Counted from the stretch's first letter, positions 17,267 to 27,005 are shown. The stretch is 64,000 nt of DNA from 0-14-3-00-62-12 sp034440555 (GCA_034440555.1 JAWXCG010000154.1:1-64000), one strand, 5' to 3'. Numbers and translations are program-made. Notes: generated by a model not told the origin, from the letters alone.

Positions 17267-19389
17267 AATTCTTTGCCTCATGCCCGAAAAGCCTCGAAGA
17301 GCTGCTCGCAGCTGAATTGACCTCACTGGGCGCGACAACAGTCAAACAGACGATTGCCGGCGTGCACTTCGAGGGCGATATGGCCCTCACCTATCGCGCC
17401 TGTCTGTGGTCACGCCTGGCCAGCCGCGTGTTGTTGCCCTTGCTGAAGATCGACGATGTCGACAACGATTCGCTTTATGCTGAAACGCTCAATTTCCCTT
17501 GGGAAGATCACATCGATCCACGCGGCACCATCGCCATCGATGCGCACGGCATCAACGAGGCGCTGCGGAACTCGCAGTACGCGGCGCAACGACTCAAGGA
17601 TGCGATCTGCGATCGCCTGCGCAGTGTGCATCAGGCCCGTCCCGACATTGAGACCCGCGACCCGGATGTGCGCATCCATCTGTTTGTGCGTGGCTCGATT
17701 GCGCAGGTCAGTCTTGATATGAGCGGCTCGCCGCTGCATCAACGCGGCTATCGACAGGGCAGCAACGAGGCCCCGTTGAAGGAAAATCTGGCAGCGGCAC
17801 TGTTGATTCGTTCGGGTTGGCCAGCGATCGCTGCTCAGGGCGGTGCCCTGGTCGATCCGTTCTGCGGTTCCGGAACCATACTGATTGAAGGCGCCTGGAT
17901 GGCCGCAGATAGGGCACCCGGCCTCAGACGCGACTATTTCGGTTTTTTGGGCTGGCGCAAGTTTGATGCTGATCTCTGGCGCGGACTGCGTGAAGAGGCG
18001 CAGGCAAGAGCCGATAACGGCCGCCGCAACGAGGCGGCGCGCTATTTCGGCGCAGATCGCGATGCCGCCATCATTGCCGCCGCTAGCGCCAATGCCGAAC
18101 GCGCCGGCGTCAGTGAGTTGATCCTGTTCGAGCATGCGCGGGTTGAGCATTTGCAAAGGCCCCAGGGGTTCGATTGCGGACTGGTGTTGAGCAACCCGCC
18201 GTATGGCGAGCGCATGGGCGACAACAGTCTGTTGGTCGATACCTACAAACAGTTTGGCGGCCAATTGCACCCGGCGTTCGTCGGTTGGAAGGCAGCGTTC
18301 ATTACCAGTGCGCCCGAGCTGGCGCGCGCCACCGGTCTGCGCTCAAGCAAGAGCTACGCGTTCTTCAATGGCGCCATCGAATGTCGACTCTATTGCTTCG
18401 AGCCGGGCAGCGAGACGGCGCAATGGCGCGCCGTCGATCCGGATCGCCCGTTGTCGGAATCCGCGATCGGTTTGCAGAATCGATTACAGAAAAATCTCAA
18501 GCACCTCAAGTCCAGACTCGCGCGCGAGGGCGTCACCTGCTATCGCGCCTACGATGCCGACTTGCCCGACTATGCTGCCGCAATCGATGTGTACGAAGGT
18601 TGGTTGCATGTCCAGGAATATGCTGCGCCCAAGGACATCCCCGAAGCGGTCGCACGTCGGCGCTTCAACGAACTGCTGCGTGTCGCGTGCGACGTTTTCC
18701 AGGTGCCACGCGAACGCATCGCCGAGAAGACGCGGCTAAAACGTGGACGCCTGGAGCAGTACACGAAGCAAGATGAGCAGGCGCGCTTCTTCAACGTGCA
18801 CGAGAGCGGATTGCGCTTTCGCGTCAACCTGTTCGACTATCTGGACACTGGTCTGTTTCTTGACCATCGCCCGCTTCGCCAACGTGTGCGCGAAATCGTA
18901 CGCGGCAAGCAATTTCTGAATCTGTTTTGCTACACCGGCGCTGTTACCGTCTATGCCGCCGCCGGCGGCGCTGCCAGTACGGTGAGCGTTGATCTGAGCA
19001 ACACCTATCTGGATTGGGCAGAGGAAAATCTCGCGCTCAACGGCTTCGCCAACCCCGCACAACGATTGGTGCAAGGTGATGCAATCCGGTTTATCGAGAA
19101 CGATACCGGCCAGTACGATCTTATCTATGTCGACCCGCCGACCTTCTCCAACTCCAAGAGCGCCGACGATTTTGATGTGCAGCGTGACCATGTTCGCCTG
19201 CTGCAAGCCTGCGTCGCCCGGCTCGCGCCCGACGGATTGATTCTGTTCTCCAACAACAACCGTCGTTTCAAAATCGACCGCGAGGCGCTGACGGATCTCG
19301 ACATCACCGACATCAGCAAACGCAGCATTCCGTTCGACTTTTCACGCAACGACCGCATCCACCATTGCTTCGAGATCAGGCGCAGCTGA
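17263..19389 (+). CDS. rlmL: 23S rRNA methyltransferase RlmKL
   Basis: Fused enzyme that makes m2G2445 (RlmL part) and m7G2069 (RlmK part) in 23S rRNA. Domain order in 708 residues (E. coli 702): a ferredoxin-like/THUMP region (about 1-155), the RlmL Rossmann methyltransferase with LVDPFCGSGTILIEGA and the catalytic SNPPYGERMG, then the RlmK methyltransferase with NLFCYTGAVTVYAAAGGA and DPPTFSNSKS. MKFFASCPKSLEELL is the expected N-terminus. The ATG overlaps the previous stop. Confidence 0.96.
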   Translation: MKFFASCPKSLEELLAAELTSLGATTVKQTIAGVHFEGDMALTYRACLWSRLASRVLLPLLKIDDVDNDSLYAETLNFPWEDHIDPRGTIAIDAHGINEALRNSQYAAQRLKDAICDRLRSVHQARPDIETRDPDVRIHLFVRGSIAQVSLDMSGSPLHQRGYRQGSNEAPLKENLAAALLIRSGWPAIAAQGGALVDPFCGSGTILIEGAWMAADRAPGLRRDYFGFLGWRKFDADLWRGLREEAQARADNGRRNEAARYFGADRDAAIIAAASANAERAGVSELILFEHARVEHLQRPQGFDCGLVLSNPPYGERMGDNSLLVDTYKQFGGQLHPAFVGWKAAFITSAPELARATGLRSSKSYAFFNGAIECRLYCFEPGSETAQWRAVDPDRPLSESAIGLQNRLQKNLKHLKSRLAREGVTCYRAYDADLPDYAAAIDVYEGWLHVQEYAAPKDIPEAVARRRFNELLRVACDVFQVPRERIAEKTRLKRGRLEQYTKQDEQARFFNVHESGLRFRVNLFDYLDTGLFLDHRPLRQRVREIVRGKQFLNLFCYTGAVTVYAAAGGAASTVSVDLSNTYLDWAEENLALNGFANPAQRLVQGDAIRFIENDTGQYDLIYVDPPTFSNSKSADDFDVQRDHVRLLQACVARLAPDGLILFSNNNRRFKIDREALTDLDITDISKRSIPFDFSRNDRIHHCFEIRRS

Positions 19390-19518
19390 GCCACGCTACC
19401 GCGCGGGAGACTCGGCTATCGGGTGCGGCGACGTGTTGAGCACGCGCTGACAAGGTGAACGCACGGCAGGTTTCCGGCTGTGATCGCGCCTCGCGAAACC
19501 CAGTTCGATCCCAACGAT

Positions 19519-20241
19519 CTAGCGCGCGCAAATGCGCGGATCCGTCGCCGCATCCAAGCGCCACGCGCGTTGCAGCAGCTCCTGCAATTCCAGCAGGGAA
19601 GCCACCTGATAGTTGGGCGCGATACCCGCTGGCGCATCCCTACCCTGCGCGTTGAACCAGCAAGTGTCAAAGCCGGCATTGATGCCGCCGAGCATGTCGG
19701 AATCCGGGTTGTCACCGACCATCAGTACGCGTTCGCGATCAGGATTGCCCATTAGCGAAAGCGCGTGGTCGAAAATCCCGGCGTGCGGTTTGGCGTAACC
19801 AACCTGTTCGGAGATAACCAACACATCGAAATGTGCGCGCAGCCCGGTGCGTTCCAGTCGGACCTGCTGCAGTTCGGTGAAGCCATTGGTAGTGATGCCA
19901 AGACGCGCCCTGCCCTTGAGCGCATCAAGCAGGCCGACAGCACCTTCGAGTGGCTGGCAGATGTCCGCCATCGCGGCGAGGAACGCGCTGTTCAACTGCC
20001 TGGCTGGCACCTGCAAGCGCTCCGCCCAGACGCTGAAACGCTGTTCCTGCAACTGCTGCGCGTTGATCCGCCCCGCCTGGTAATCCACCCATAGCGGTTT
20101 GTTCAGCTCGCCATACGCCTGATAGTCTTGCTCGGCGAACCCGACGCCGAAATCAGCGAACATCTGACGCAGTCCACGGTAAACATCGAAGTGGAACAGC
20201 GTGTCATCGGCATCGAACAGAATCCAGTCGTAGCGCTTCAT
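19519..20241 (-). CDS. yjjG: HAD-family pyrimidine 5'-nucleotidase, YjjG type
   Basis: Haloacid-dehalogenase phosphatase, YjjG/YfnB-like, 240 residues. Motif I is WILFDADDTLF (nucleophile and acid Asp), motif II is LGITTNGFTELQ, motif III is the Lys of YAKPHAGIF, and motif IV is VLMVGDNPDSDMLGG. YjjG dephosphorylates dUMP, dTMP and non-canonical pyrimidine nucleotides, a house-cleaning role. The start at MKRYDWILFDADDT fits the family; upstream open frame would overlap pckG. It is downstream of pckG on the same strand, 38 bases apart. Confidence 0.92.
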   Translation of the reverse strand: MKRYDWILFDADDTLFHFDVYRGLRQMFADFGVGFAEQDYQAYGELNKPLWVDYQAGRINAQQLQEQRFSVWAERLQVPARQLNSAFLAAMADICQPLEGAVGLLDALKGRARLGITTNGFTELQQVRLERTGLRAHFDVLVISEQVGYAKPHAGIFDHALSLMGNPDRERVLMVGDNPDSDMLGGINAGFDTCWFNAQGRDAPAGIAPNYQVASLLELQELLQRAWRLDAATDPRICAR

Positions 20242-20279
20242 GCACTGCATGTTCTCAGCCGGCATGGGTTGATCCGCAC

Positions 20280-22049
20280 TCAGCCCGACAACGCCTTGGC
20301 GATTCGTTGCTGTTCGCACCTCAGCACCGCCGGAAGTCGCGTGCCGAACTCATCGAAGTACGCGCCAATGGCATCGAGTTCTTTCTGCCAGCCGGCAATG
20401 TCGACGTTTAGAAGTTCGGCCATATCCTGCGCCTTCATGTTCAGCCCGGATACGTTGATCGCGGCCGCAGCGGGCAGGTTGCCGATCGGCGTGGTAACGG
20501 CATCGGCGCGGCCAGCGCAACGTTCGATAATCCACTCCAGCACGCGCAGATTGTCGCCGAATCCGGGCCAGAGAAATTTGCCATCATCGCCCTTGCGAAA
20601 CCAATTGACGTGATAGATCTTGGGTAGACGCGCACCCGGTTTGTCGAAGCTGAGCCAATGCGCGAAGTAGTCGCCAAAGTTGTAGCCGCAAAATGGCTTC
20701 ATCGCCATCGAGTCGCGGCGCACGACGCCGACCGCACCGGCTGCCGCTGCAGTGGTTTCCGAGGCCATGGCGGCACCAATCAGCACACCGTGCGTCCAGT
20801 CGCGCGCCTCAAATACGAGCGGAACCAGGGATTCGCGACGCCCGCCGAAAACGATTGCGGCGATGGGAACACCGCCGGCGTCTTCGGCACGTTCCGACCA
20901 GCTCGGGCATTGAGTTGCGCAGACCGTGAAGCGTGAGTTCGGATGTGCCGCCGGACCATTGGCCGGATCGTAGTCGCGACCCTGCCAATCTTTGGCCGGC
21001 ACGCGTTCGTCGAGTCCTTCCCACCATGGCTGGTTGTCTGTGGTCAGCGCAACATTGGTGAAGATGGCATTGCGGTTCAACATGGCCAATGCGTTCGCAT
21101 TGGTTTTCGCGCTGGTGCCGGGCGCGACGCCGAAAAAACCAGCCTCGGGATTGATCGCCCACAGCCTGCCATCAGCACCAGGCTGCATCCAGCAGATGTC
21201 ATCGCCGATGGTCCACACCTTCCAGCCATCCTTGCGATAGCCTTCGGGCGGAATCAACATTGCCAGATTGGTCTTGCCACAGGCCGAAGGAAACGCGGCC
21301 GCGATGTAGTGCGTCTCTCCGCGCGGATTCTCGATGCCGACAATCAGCATGTGTTCGGCCAACCAACCCTCCTCACGCGCCTGGAATGAACCGATGCGCA
21401 GAGCGTGACATTTCTTGCCAAGCAATGCATTGCCACCGTAGCCGGAGCCGATCGACTTGATCGTCAACGTATCCGGGAAGTGCATGATGTAGCGGCGCTC
21501 CGGATTCAAATCGCCGATCGAATGCAAGCCCTTGACGATGCCCGTTGCAAAACCTGCGTCACCCTCGCGTTCAATACGCGCCAAAGCGTCTGCGCCCATG
21601 CGCGTCATCATGCGCATGTTGGCGACCACGTAGGGCGAGTCGGTGATCTCGACACCACAGCGCGCCATTGGCGATTGGATCGGTCCCATGCAGTAGGGCA
21701 CAACATAGAGCGTGCGACCCTGCATGCAGCCATCGAACAATGCATCGATCTTGGCATGCGCCTCGGTGGGCGCCATCCACGGGTTATTCGGGCCGGCAGT
21801 GTCGCGCTCGCTGGTGCAGACCAGAGTCAGGTGCTCGACGCGTGCCACGTCGGAAGGATGCGAACGATGCAGAAAACAGTTCGGGTGTGTGGTGGTATTC
21901 AGCGCGATCAATTCACCTGACTCAAGCATCAGTTGATTCAACTTCTGTTGCTCAGCATCGCTACCGTCGCACCAGTGAATCTGGTCCGGACGGGTCAAGC
22001 GGGCAACACTTTGCACCCACTCATTCAGAGCGGCAATCTTGGACTGCAT
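20280..22049 (-). CDS. pckG: Phosphoenolpyruvate carboxykinase (GTP)
   Basis: Converts oxaloacetate plus GTP to PEP, the entry step of gluconeogenesis. The GTP-type signature is clear: the kinase P-loop AAFPSACGKTNLAML (with the hyper-reactive Cys), GDDICWM, EAGFFGVAPGTSAKTN and RRESLVPLVFEA. The length of 589 residues matches the GTP class rather than the ~540-residue ATP class. GGAG lies six bases before ATG 22049. The divergent region upstream (about 160 bases) also serves the TonB receptor gene. Confidence 0.96.
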   Translation of the reverse strand: MQSKIAALNEWVQSVARLTRPDQIHWCDGSDAEQQKLNQLMLESGELIALNTTTHPNCFLHRSHPSDVARVEHLTLVCTSERDTAGPNNPWMAPTEAHAKIDALFDGCMQGRTLYVVPYCMGPIQSPMARCGVEITDSPYVVANMRMMTRMGADALARIEREGDAGFATGIVKGLHSIGDLNPERRYIMHFPDTLTIKSIGSGYGGNALLGKKCHALRIGSFQAREEGWLAEHMLIVGIENPRGETHYIAAAFPSACGKTNLAMLIPPEGYRKDGWKVWTIGDDICWMQPGADGRLWAINPEAGFFGVAPGTSAKTNANALAMLNRNAIFTNVALTTDNQPWWEGLDERVPAKDWQGRDYDPANGPAAHPNSRFTVCATQCPSWSERAEDAGGVPIAAIVFGGRRESLVPLVFEARDWTHGVLIGAAMASETTAAAAGAVGVVRRDSMAMKPFCGYNFGDYFAHWLSFDKPGARLPKIYHVNWFRKGDDGKFLWPGFGDNLRVLEWIIERCAGRADAVTTPIGNLPAAAAINVSGLNMKAQDMAELLNVDIAGWQKELDAIGAYFDEFGTRLPAVLRCEQQRIAKALSG

Positions 22050-22147
22050 GAAGGGCTCCGGGCTCGCGTGAGCCGGTGTCGAAAAGGGGTAGGCAGGCTA
22101 CTGTCCGCGACCTGAGCAGGCAAGCGAGCACTCAGCTTGCTAACGCG

Positions 22148-22166
22148 ACTCATTCTCATTATGATG
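22148..22166 (+). promoter_or_regulatory. Candidate Fur box
   Basis: ACTCATTCTCATTATGATG resembles the Fur consensus (GATAATGATAATCATTATC, or overlapping NATWAT hexamers on the reverse strand). It lies 45-63 bases before the TonB-receptor start codon, a position where Fur would block transcription. Iron repression of a FecA-type receptor is established for the family; the site here is judged by eye. Confidence 0.6.
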
Positions 22167-22210
22167 TACGCCAATGCTCAAAGCCAATGTAAATGTCCAA
22201 GGAAATCAAG

Positions 22211-24331
22211 ATGAAAATTCGTGTGTTGGCGTTCGCGATCGGTGCTGCTCTGTCTACTTCAACTTGGGCTGATGCCGTCGATGGGACGCGCAAGTCGCCG
22301 ACCAAGCTCGACCGTCAGGAAGTCAACGCCGAAGTCCAGGCTGATCCGCTGTTCCCGCAGATCGCCAAGGAAATCGAGAAAGGGAAAGTTCTGACCGGAA
22401 AGAAAAGCACCGTCGTCGTTCTCGATGACCAACCCGCGGTCGTCAACAACGACCTGCGCCAGACTTTTTCGCGACTGCCCGGTTTGTTGCTCTCGGAGCA
22501 ACAGATTTCAGGTCACTTCAACATCAACTATCGTGGCTTGGGCGACCCCCACGAATCGGAGTTCATCAGCTTCTTCGAGAACGGTGTACCGATCGCGAGC
22601 AACTGGTTTGGTTACTCGACTCTGTATTATCTGCCGCCGATTGATCGCGTTGAACGTATCGCCTTTGTTCGCGGCGGCTCCGCGCTGTTGTACGGGCCAC
22701 AGCCCGGTCCGGCAATCGATTTCATCACGCGCGCTCCCGAGCCAGGTAGCGACCTCTCCATGTTTACCCGGCATAGCGTAGGTGAAGATGGACTCTATGC
22801 GACCTACAACGAAGCTTCGGGCGGTAGCGAGAACTTTGGTTGGTTGGTCAGTTACGACAAGCGTCAATTCGATGGTATCCGCGACAACGCGGACGTCGAT
22901 ATTTCGGGCGCCAACGTCACGTTCTTCTGGCGCCAGAGCGAAGATGCAAGCTGGCGTTTCGACTACTACACCTATGATTCGGAAAATGGCGAACCAGGGC
23001 GTCTGACCAGCAGCGTTTATGCCGCGCAGCCCGACTGGACCTCGACGCCATTCAGTCGACTGTGGGTCGAGCGTGATACGGGCGTTCTCAGTCACTCGCG
23101 CATGTTCAACGACGCCACCCAGCTCGATGCCAAACTTTGGCACTCCACGCAGGATCGTTTCAGCCGACGCACCCGTCGCTTCCTGCCAGGATCGCTTCCG
23201 TCCAACATTACGTTCTCTTACGATCGCCAGGAATTCACCAGCACTGGTCTGGATGCACGGATCACCCACGATTGGGGTGACAACAACACGCTGACTTTCG
23301 GCCTCACCCACTTCGTTGATGACAGCCCGCGCAGCCAGGAAAACATTCCTCAGGTCAGCGTCATTCCAACTTCAAGCTTTCGTCAGGAACGCGATACGCG
23401 GTATAGCGCTCTGTTCGCTGAAAACGTTTTTCGTTTTGATCGATTCAGCCTGATTCCGGCGGCGCGTTTCGAATGGCTCGAGTACGATATCTTCGAACCG
23501 GAAACCCTTGCCATTCTGGTGCGCGACCCGATCGACCGCACGTTCGACCAGAAGGTCCCGTTGTTCGGATTGGGTGCTACCTACGACTGGAGCGAACGGC
23601 AATTGCAGGCATACGCCAATGTGTCCCAGGCCTATCGCCCGATGCGCTTCGACGATGTGGCCAGCCCGACCGCCGATCTCTCGCTCAGCAATGATCCTGA
23701 TGTCGCCAAGTCGTTGAATTACGAACTTGGTCTGCGCGGTTCCCCGGTGGCCGGCCTGTTCTTCGATGTCAGCCTGTTCCGTATTGAGTTCGAGGACAAA
23801 ATCGAACAGCAGCAACTCACCCCGAACGAAGTGATTCGTGTCAATTCCGGCGATGCGCGTCATCAGGGTATCGAGTTGTCCGGCGAGTACGACTTCTTTG
23901 CCGGCAGCGAAGATTCGCACCTCTCGGTATTCGCCAGCGCTTCATTTCTGGACGCGGAAATCACCCGAAGCGGCGACCCGACGCTAGTCGGCAACACGCC
24001 CGCTTTCGCACCCGATCACGTGCTTAAGGCAGGCCTGATCTATCGCAATGGCGACTGGCTGAAGCTGGCATTGACCGGCACCGCAGTTGATGAGCATTTC
24101 TGGCAGGATTCCAATGCCGACGGCAGTCCCGGGGTCAATGTGATTGCAGGCGTCGTTCCATCGTACGAGGTGTTCGACTTGTCCTCGGAGTGGTCAATCA
24201 CCAGGCACTTCAAATTGCTGGGCGGCGTGAGCAATCTCTTCGATCAGAACTACTACTCGCGCGTACGCGCCGATGGTATCGAGCCGGCTGCAGGACGTAC
24301 GCCCTATCTGGGCCTTGAAGTCGGATTCTGA
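22211..24331 (+). CDS. TonB-dependent outer-membrane receptor (FecA-like)
   Basis: Outer-membrane iron-chelate receptor of 706 residues. The signal peptide is MKIRVLAFAIGAALSTSTWA. A plug domain follows (LRQTFSRLPGLLLSEQQISGHFNINYRGLG then FFENGVPI and VRGGSALLYGPQPGPAIDFI), then the 22-strand barrel with TBDR-type repeats and the terminal aromatic GLEVGF. A TonB-box-like stretch is not obvious. AAGGA seven bases before ATG 22211 favours that start over ATG 22193. The plug resembles ferric citrate receptor FecA. A Fur-like box upstream supports iron regulation. The ligand is not determinable here. Confidence 0.92.
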   Translation: MKIRVLAFAIGAALSTSTWADAVDGTRKSPTKLDRQEVNAEVQADPLFPQIAKEIEKGKVLTGKKSTVVVLDDQPAVVNNDLRQTFSRLPGLLLSEQQISGHFNINYRGLGDPHESEFISFFENGVPIASNWFGYSTLYYLPPIDRVERIAFVRGGSALLYGPQPGPAIDFITRAPEPGSDLSMFTRHSVGEDGLYATYNEASGGSENFGWLVSYDKRQFDGIRDNADVDISGANVTFFWRQSEDASWRFDYYTYDSENGEPGRLTSSVYAAQPDWTSTPFSRLWVERDTGVLSHSRMFNDATQLDAKLWHSTQDRFSRRTRRFLPGSLPSNITFSYDRQEFTSTGLDARITHDWGDNNTLTFGLTHFVDDSPRSQENIPQVSVIPTSSFRQERDTRYSALFAENVFRFDRFSLIPAARFEWLEYDIFEPETLAILVRDPIDRTFDQKVPLFGLGATYDWSERQLQAYANVSQAYRPMRFDDVASPTADLSLSNDPDVAKSLNYELGLRGSPVAGLFFDVSLFRIEFEDKIEQQQLTPNEVIRVNSGDARHQGIELSGEYDFFAGSEDSHLSVFASASFLDAEITRSGDPTLVGNTPAFAPDHVLKAGLIYRNGDWLKLALTGTAVDEHFWQDSNADGSPGVNVIAGVVPSYEVFDLSSEWSITRHFKLLGGVSNLFDQNYYSRVRADGIEPAAGRTPYLGLEVGF

Positions 24332-24359
24332 TCAGCGTAGGCGTGGCGGACCCGTCGCG

Positions 24360-24379
24360 AATGCCTGGTAGCAGGCATT
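24360..24379. repeat. Short hairpin after the TonB receptor
   Basis: AATGCCTG-GTAG-CAGGCATT is a perfect 8-bp stem with a 4-base loop, 28 bases after the receptor stop. No U run follows, so it may be a weak terminator or a transcript-stabilising stem. I checked this gap for a TPP riboswitch (CTGAGA, ACC-GGAT-ATGCC elements) and see none. Confidence 0.4.
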
Positions 24380-24439
24380 TGCAGCGGGACGCCGCTGTCA
24401 CGCATCGGAATGCAGACGCCACTCTGCAATACTGTGCAG

Positions 24440-25255
24440 ATGAACGCTGTCACCAACATTGCATCGCCAAACGCCATTGATGATCCGCTGATCATCGCGG
24501 GCAAGCCCTATCACTCGCGCCTGCTCACTGGCACCGGCAAATTCAAGGATATGGAAGAGACCCGCCTGGCAACCGAAGCGGCCGGCGCGCAGATCATTAC
24601 CGTGGCAATTCGCCGCACCAATATCGGTCAGAACGTCGGTGAGCCAAGTCTGCTCGATGTGTTGCCGGCGTCGCGCTACACCTATCTGCCCAACACTGCC
24701 GGCTGCTACACCGCCGAAGATGCCATTCGCACCTGCCGACTTGCGCGTGAACTGCTGGATGGACACGCCCTCACCAAGCTCGAAGTACTGGGCGACCCGA
24801 AGACGCTGTTCCCCGATATCGTGCAAACACTGAAAGCCGCGGAGGTGTTGATCCGAGAGGGCTTTCAAGTCATGGTCTACACCAACGATGACCCGATCGT
24901 CGCAAAGACTTTTGAGGAAATGGGCTGCGTCGCGGTAATGCCGCTTGCGGCACCGATCGGCTCGGGACTCGGCATTCGCAATCCTTACAACATCCTAACC
25001 ATCGTCGAGAACGCGAAGGTGCCAATACTGGTGGATGCTGGAGTCGGCACGGCGTCGGACGCCGCGATGGCGATGGAGCTCGGCTGCGACGGAGTGCTGA
25101 TGAACACCGCCATTGCCGGTGCGCGCAACCCAATCTTGATGGCGAGTGCCATGCGCAAAGCAATAGAGGCCGGCCGCGAAGCCTTCCGCGCAGGGCGCAT
25201 ACCGCGCAAGCGTTTTGCCAGCGCGTCCAGTCCGATCGATGGCATGATCTTTTGA
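24440..25255 (+). CDS. thiG: Thiazole synthase
   Basis: Forms the thiazole phosphate of thiamine from DXP, dehydroglycine and ThiS-thiocarboxylate. The sequence is strongly conserved: SRLLTGTGKFKDMEETRLATEAAGAQI, VAIRRTNIGQN (the Lys/Arg active-site region), NTAGCYTAEDAIRTCRLARE, LEVLGD, PLAAPIGSGLGI and VDAGVGTASDAAMAMELG. Its length of about 271 residues is normal. An in-frame ATG at 24410 is also possible. The sulphur carrier thiS usually precedes thiG in xanthomonads, but the 108 bases before it hold none. thiG is followed by trmB, the conserved order in this group. Confidence 0.95.
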   Translation: MNAVTNIASPNAIDDPLIIAGKPYHSRLLTGTGKFKDMEETRLATEAAGAQIITVAIRRTNIGQNVGEPSLLDVLPASRYTYLPNTAGCYTAEDAIRTCRLARELLDGHALTKLEVLGDPKTLFPDIVQTLKAAEVLIREGFQVMVYTNDDPIVAKTFEEMGCVAVMPLAAPIGSGLGIRNPYNILTIVENAKVPILVDAGVGTASDAAMAMELGCDGVLMNTAIAGARNPILMASAMRKAIEAGREAFRAGRIPRKRFASASSPIDGMIF

Positions 25256-25320
25256 TTTTTTGCAGAGACGTGCTGAAGCGATGTGCGACCTGAACCTGTC
25301 AAATCGCAGATCTCGAGCAA

Positions 25321-25341
25321 TCGCGGCGCACGCCGCTCCCA
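25321..25341. repeat. REP-like palindrome, family A copy 1
   Basis: Reading the minus strand, GGGAGCGGCGTGCGCCGCGA forms a GCGGC/GCCGC stem. It differs by one base from the copy at 45496-45516. It lies in the 116-base gap between thiG and trmB. Such GGGAGCGGC palindromes are known as REP-type repeats in xanthomonads. Confidence 0.6.
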
Positions 25342-25371
25342 GATGAATTTTCCCCGTCCGCGCCAAACGCA

Positions 25372-26061
25372 ATGAACGATCCTTCCAAACACCGGGCCAT
25401 CAAGAGTTACGTGTTACGCCAAGGTCGGCTGACCGACGGCCAGGAACGCGCGCTGGTCAACACATGGCCACAGTTTGGCCTCGACTACTTGGGCGCGGCC
25501 CGCGATCTGGACACAGCGTTCGGACGCAACGCACCCAAAATCATCGAGATCGGATTTGGCAATGGCGAAGCGCTGCTTGCGGCGGCACACGCTGACCCCA
25601 CTCGCGACTATATCGGGATCGAGGTGCATCGGCCTGGCGTCGGACGACTTCTGCTCAATGCCGACAAGGCGCACATGAGCAATTTGCGCGTCTATCACCA
25701 CGATGCCGTCGAGGTGCTCAGCAACGAAATTGGCGACGGCACGTTGAGCGAAGTCCGACTGTACTTTCCGGACCCCTGGCATAAAGTGCGACACAACAAG
25801 CGACGCATCGTGCAGCCTCAATTTGTTGCCCTGGTGACGCGCAAACTCAAGACGGGCGGCCTGTTCCACCTCGCTACCGACTGGGCGGCCTACGCCGAAC
25901 AAATGCTCGATGTCATGGAGGCTGCACCCTGCTTGAAAAATCGACTCGGTCCACGAGCAGTTTCACCTCGCCCGGACTGGCGCATAGAAACCCACTTCCA
26001 AAAACGCGGGGAACGTCTGGGGCACGATGTATTCGATCTGATCTACGATCGCATCGATTGA
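25372..26061 (+). CDS. trmB: tRNA (guanine-N7-)-methyltransferase
   Basis: Makes m7G46 in tRNA variable loops. The SAM-binding motif is IIEIGFGNGEALLAAA, followed by YIGIEVHRPGVGRLL and the catalytic block VRLYFPDPWHKVRHNKRRIVQP. The C-terminal THFQKRGERLGHDVFDLIY is also typical. 229 residues, full length. The start MNDPSKHRAIKSYVLRQGRLT fits the family N-terminus. It is followed by a 278-base gap with no gene that I can support. Confidence 0.96.
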   Translation: MNDPSKHRAIKSYVLRQGRLTDGQERALVNTWPQFGLDYLGAARDLDTAFGRNAPKIIEIGFGNGEALLAAAHADPTRDYIGIEVHRPGVGRLLLNADKAHMSNLRVYHHDAVEVLSNEIGDGTLSEVRLYFPDPWHKVRHNKRRIVQPQFVALVTRKLKTGGLFHLATDWAAYAEQMLDVMEAAPCLKNRLGPRAVSPRPDWRIETHFQKRGERLGHDVFDLIYDRID

Positions 26062-26339
26062 ACGGCGAATTCTGCGACTGCTGTTTCAGCTGAAAAACTG
26101 CCTGATGCGATACTCAGAAAGCGCACCCACCTGTGCAGTTTGCAGAGTGAACGCCGGGTGAGCGGCGAGCTCCAGCGGTATTTCCGATAAAGCGACAGAG
26201 GTGATTCACTTCAACAGCGCCTCATCATGCCCCAATATGCGGAGCAATCCATCATGACGAGTTCGAGTGTCCAATTGCGTAACCTTGTGTGGACGCCAAT
26301 TCCGGCTTCGTCAATTCAGCATTCTCCAAGGACTTCAAC

Positions 26340-26933
26340 ATGGCCAGCAAGACAATGCGAAACACAATCCTCCTCTGTGCTGTGCTGGTCAGCAATTGCT
26401 TGCTCGCCGCCGACGGTGAGAGTGATGATCAGTATCATCGTGTGCACTTTGGGCTTCGTGTCGGCAGTGAGATGACCGGCCGATTTGATGGCGGATGGAA
26501 TTTTGACGCCGAGACACCGTATGGGGCTTACGCCGGCTGGAACTTCAGCGACCACTGGGCAATCGATTTGGGCTACACCGATCTTGGCGAGACTTCCACG
26601 CAGGTGAACGCAGCGCAGGATTACTTCCGCGCCAATGGCCACATGCTCAACCTAGGTCTGAGCTATCGACATCGGATCGCGGAGCGTTTTGATCTATTGG
26701 CCAGCCTCGGCGTATTCGACCTTCGTGAAGCGGGCGAGCTCTCCAACCTCATTCTCGACCCGCCACCAATCGGGTATGGCCCATTTCGCAACGACGATAC
26801 CGGTGCTTACGTTGAACTGGGTGGGCGATACCACTTCAATGGCCCGCTCGCGCTGCGCGCGTCGTATCAGTGGTTCGACTTCGATCGCGGCGCCGATGGT
26901 ACGCCGTGGATCGGGCTTGAGTTCGGATTCTGA
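26340..26933 (+). CDS. Outer-membrane beta-barrel protein (OmpA/OmpW-like)
   Basis: A 197-residue exported protein whose mature part looks like an eight-stranded beta-barrel. It shows repeated amphipathic strands ending in aromatics (YHRVHFGLRVGSEMTG, YGAYAGWNFSDHWAIDLGYTDLGET, GHMLNLGLSYRHRIAERFDLLASLGVFD, GAYVELGGRYHFNGPLALRASYQWFDFD) and the terminal Phe of GLEFGF recognised by the BAM complex. A signal peptide (MRNTILLCAVLVSNCLLA) follows the start. AAGGA seven bases upstream fixes the ATG at 26340. Similar to the OmpA N-terminal barrel domain without the peptidoglycan domain. Role unknown. Confidence 0.85.
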   Translation: MASKTMRNTILLCAVLVSNCLLAADGESDDQYHRVHFGLRVGSEMTGRFDGGWNFDAETPYGAYAGWNFSDHWAIDLGYTDLGETSTQVNAAQDYFRANGHMLNLGLSYRHRIAERFDLLASLGVFDLREAGELSNLILDPPPIGYGPFRNDDTGAYVELGGRYHFNGPLALRASYQWFDFDRGADGTPWIGLEFGF

Positions 26934-27005
26934 TCGCGCGTAGGAGCGCAATTGGGCGCGATCAACCGCGGCACGACCGAGGCCGCGGCAGTATTTGGTC
27001 GTGCC
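26932..27005. repeat. Two adjacent palindromes between convergent genes
   Basis: GATCGCGC (26932-26939) pairs with GCGCGATC (26956-26963), and GGCACGACC (26970-26978) with GGTCGTGCC (26997-27005). The first contains TAGGAGCGCAATTGGGCGCG, of REP type, and starts inside the stop codon of the beta-barrel gene. The pair lies between the ends of convergent genes and probably works as a bidirectional transcript boundary. Confidence 0.6.

Noticed and set aside
24332..24439. Possible TPP riboswitch ahead of thiG
   Set aside because: No CTGAGA or THI-box sequence; only a short hairpin is seen.
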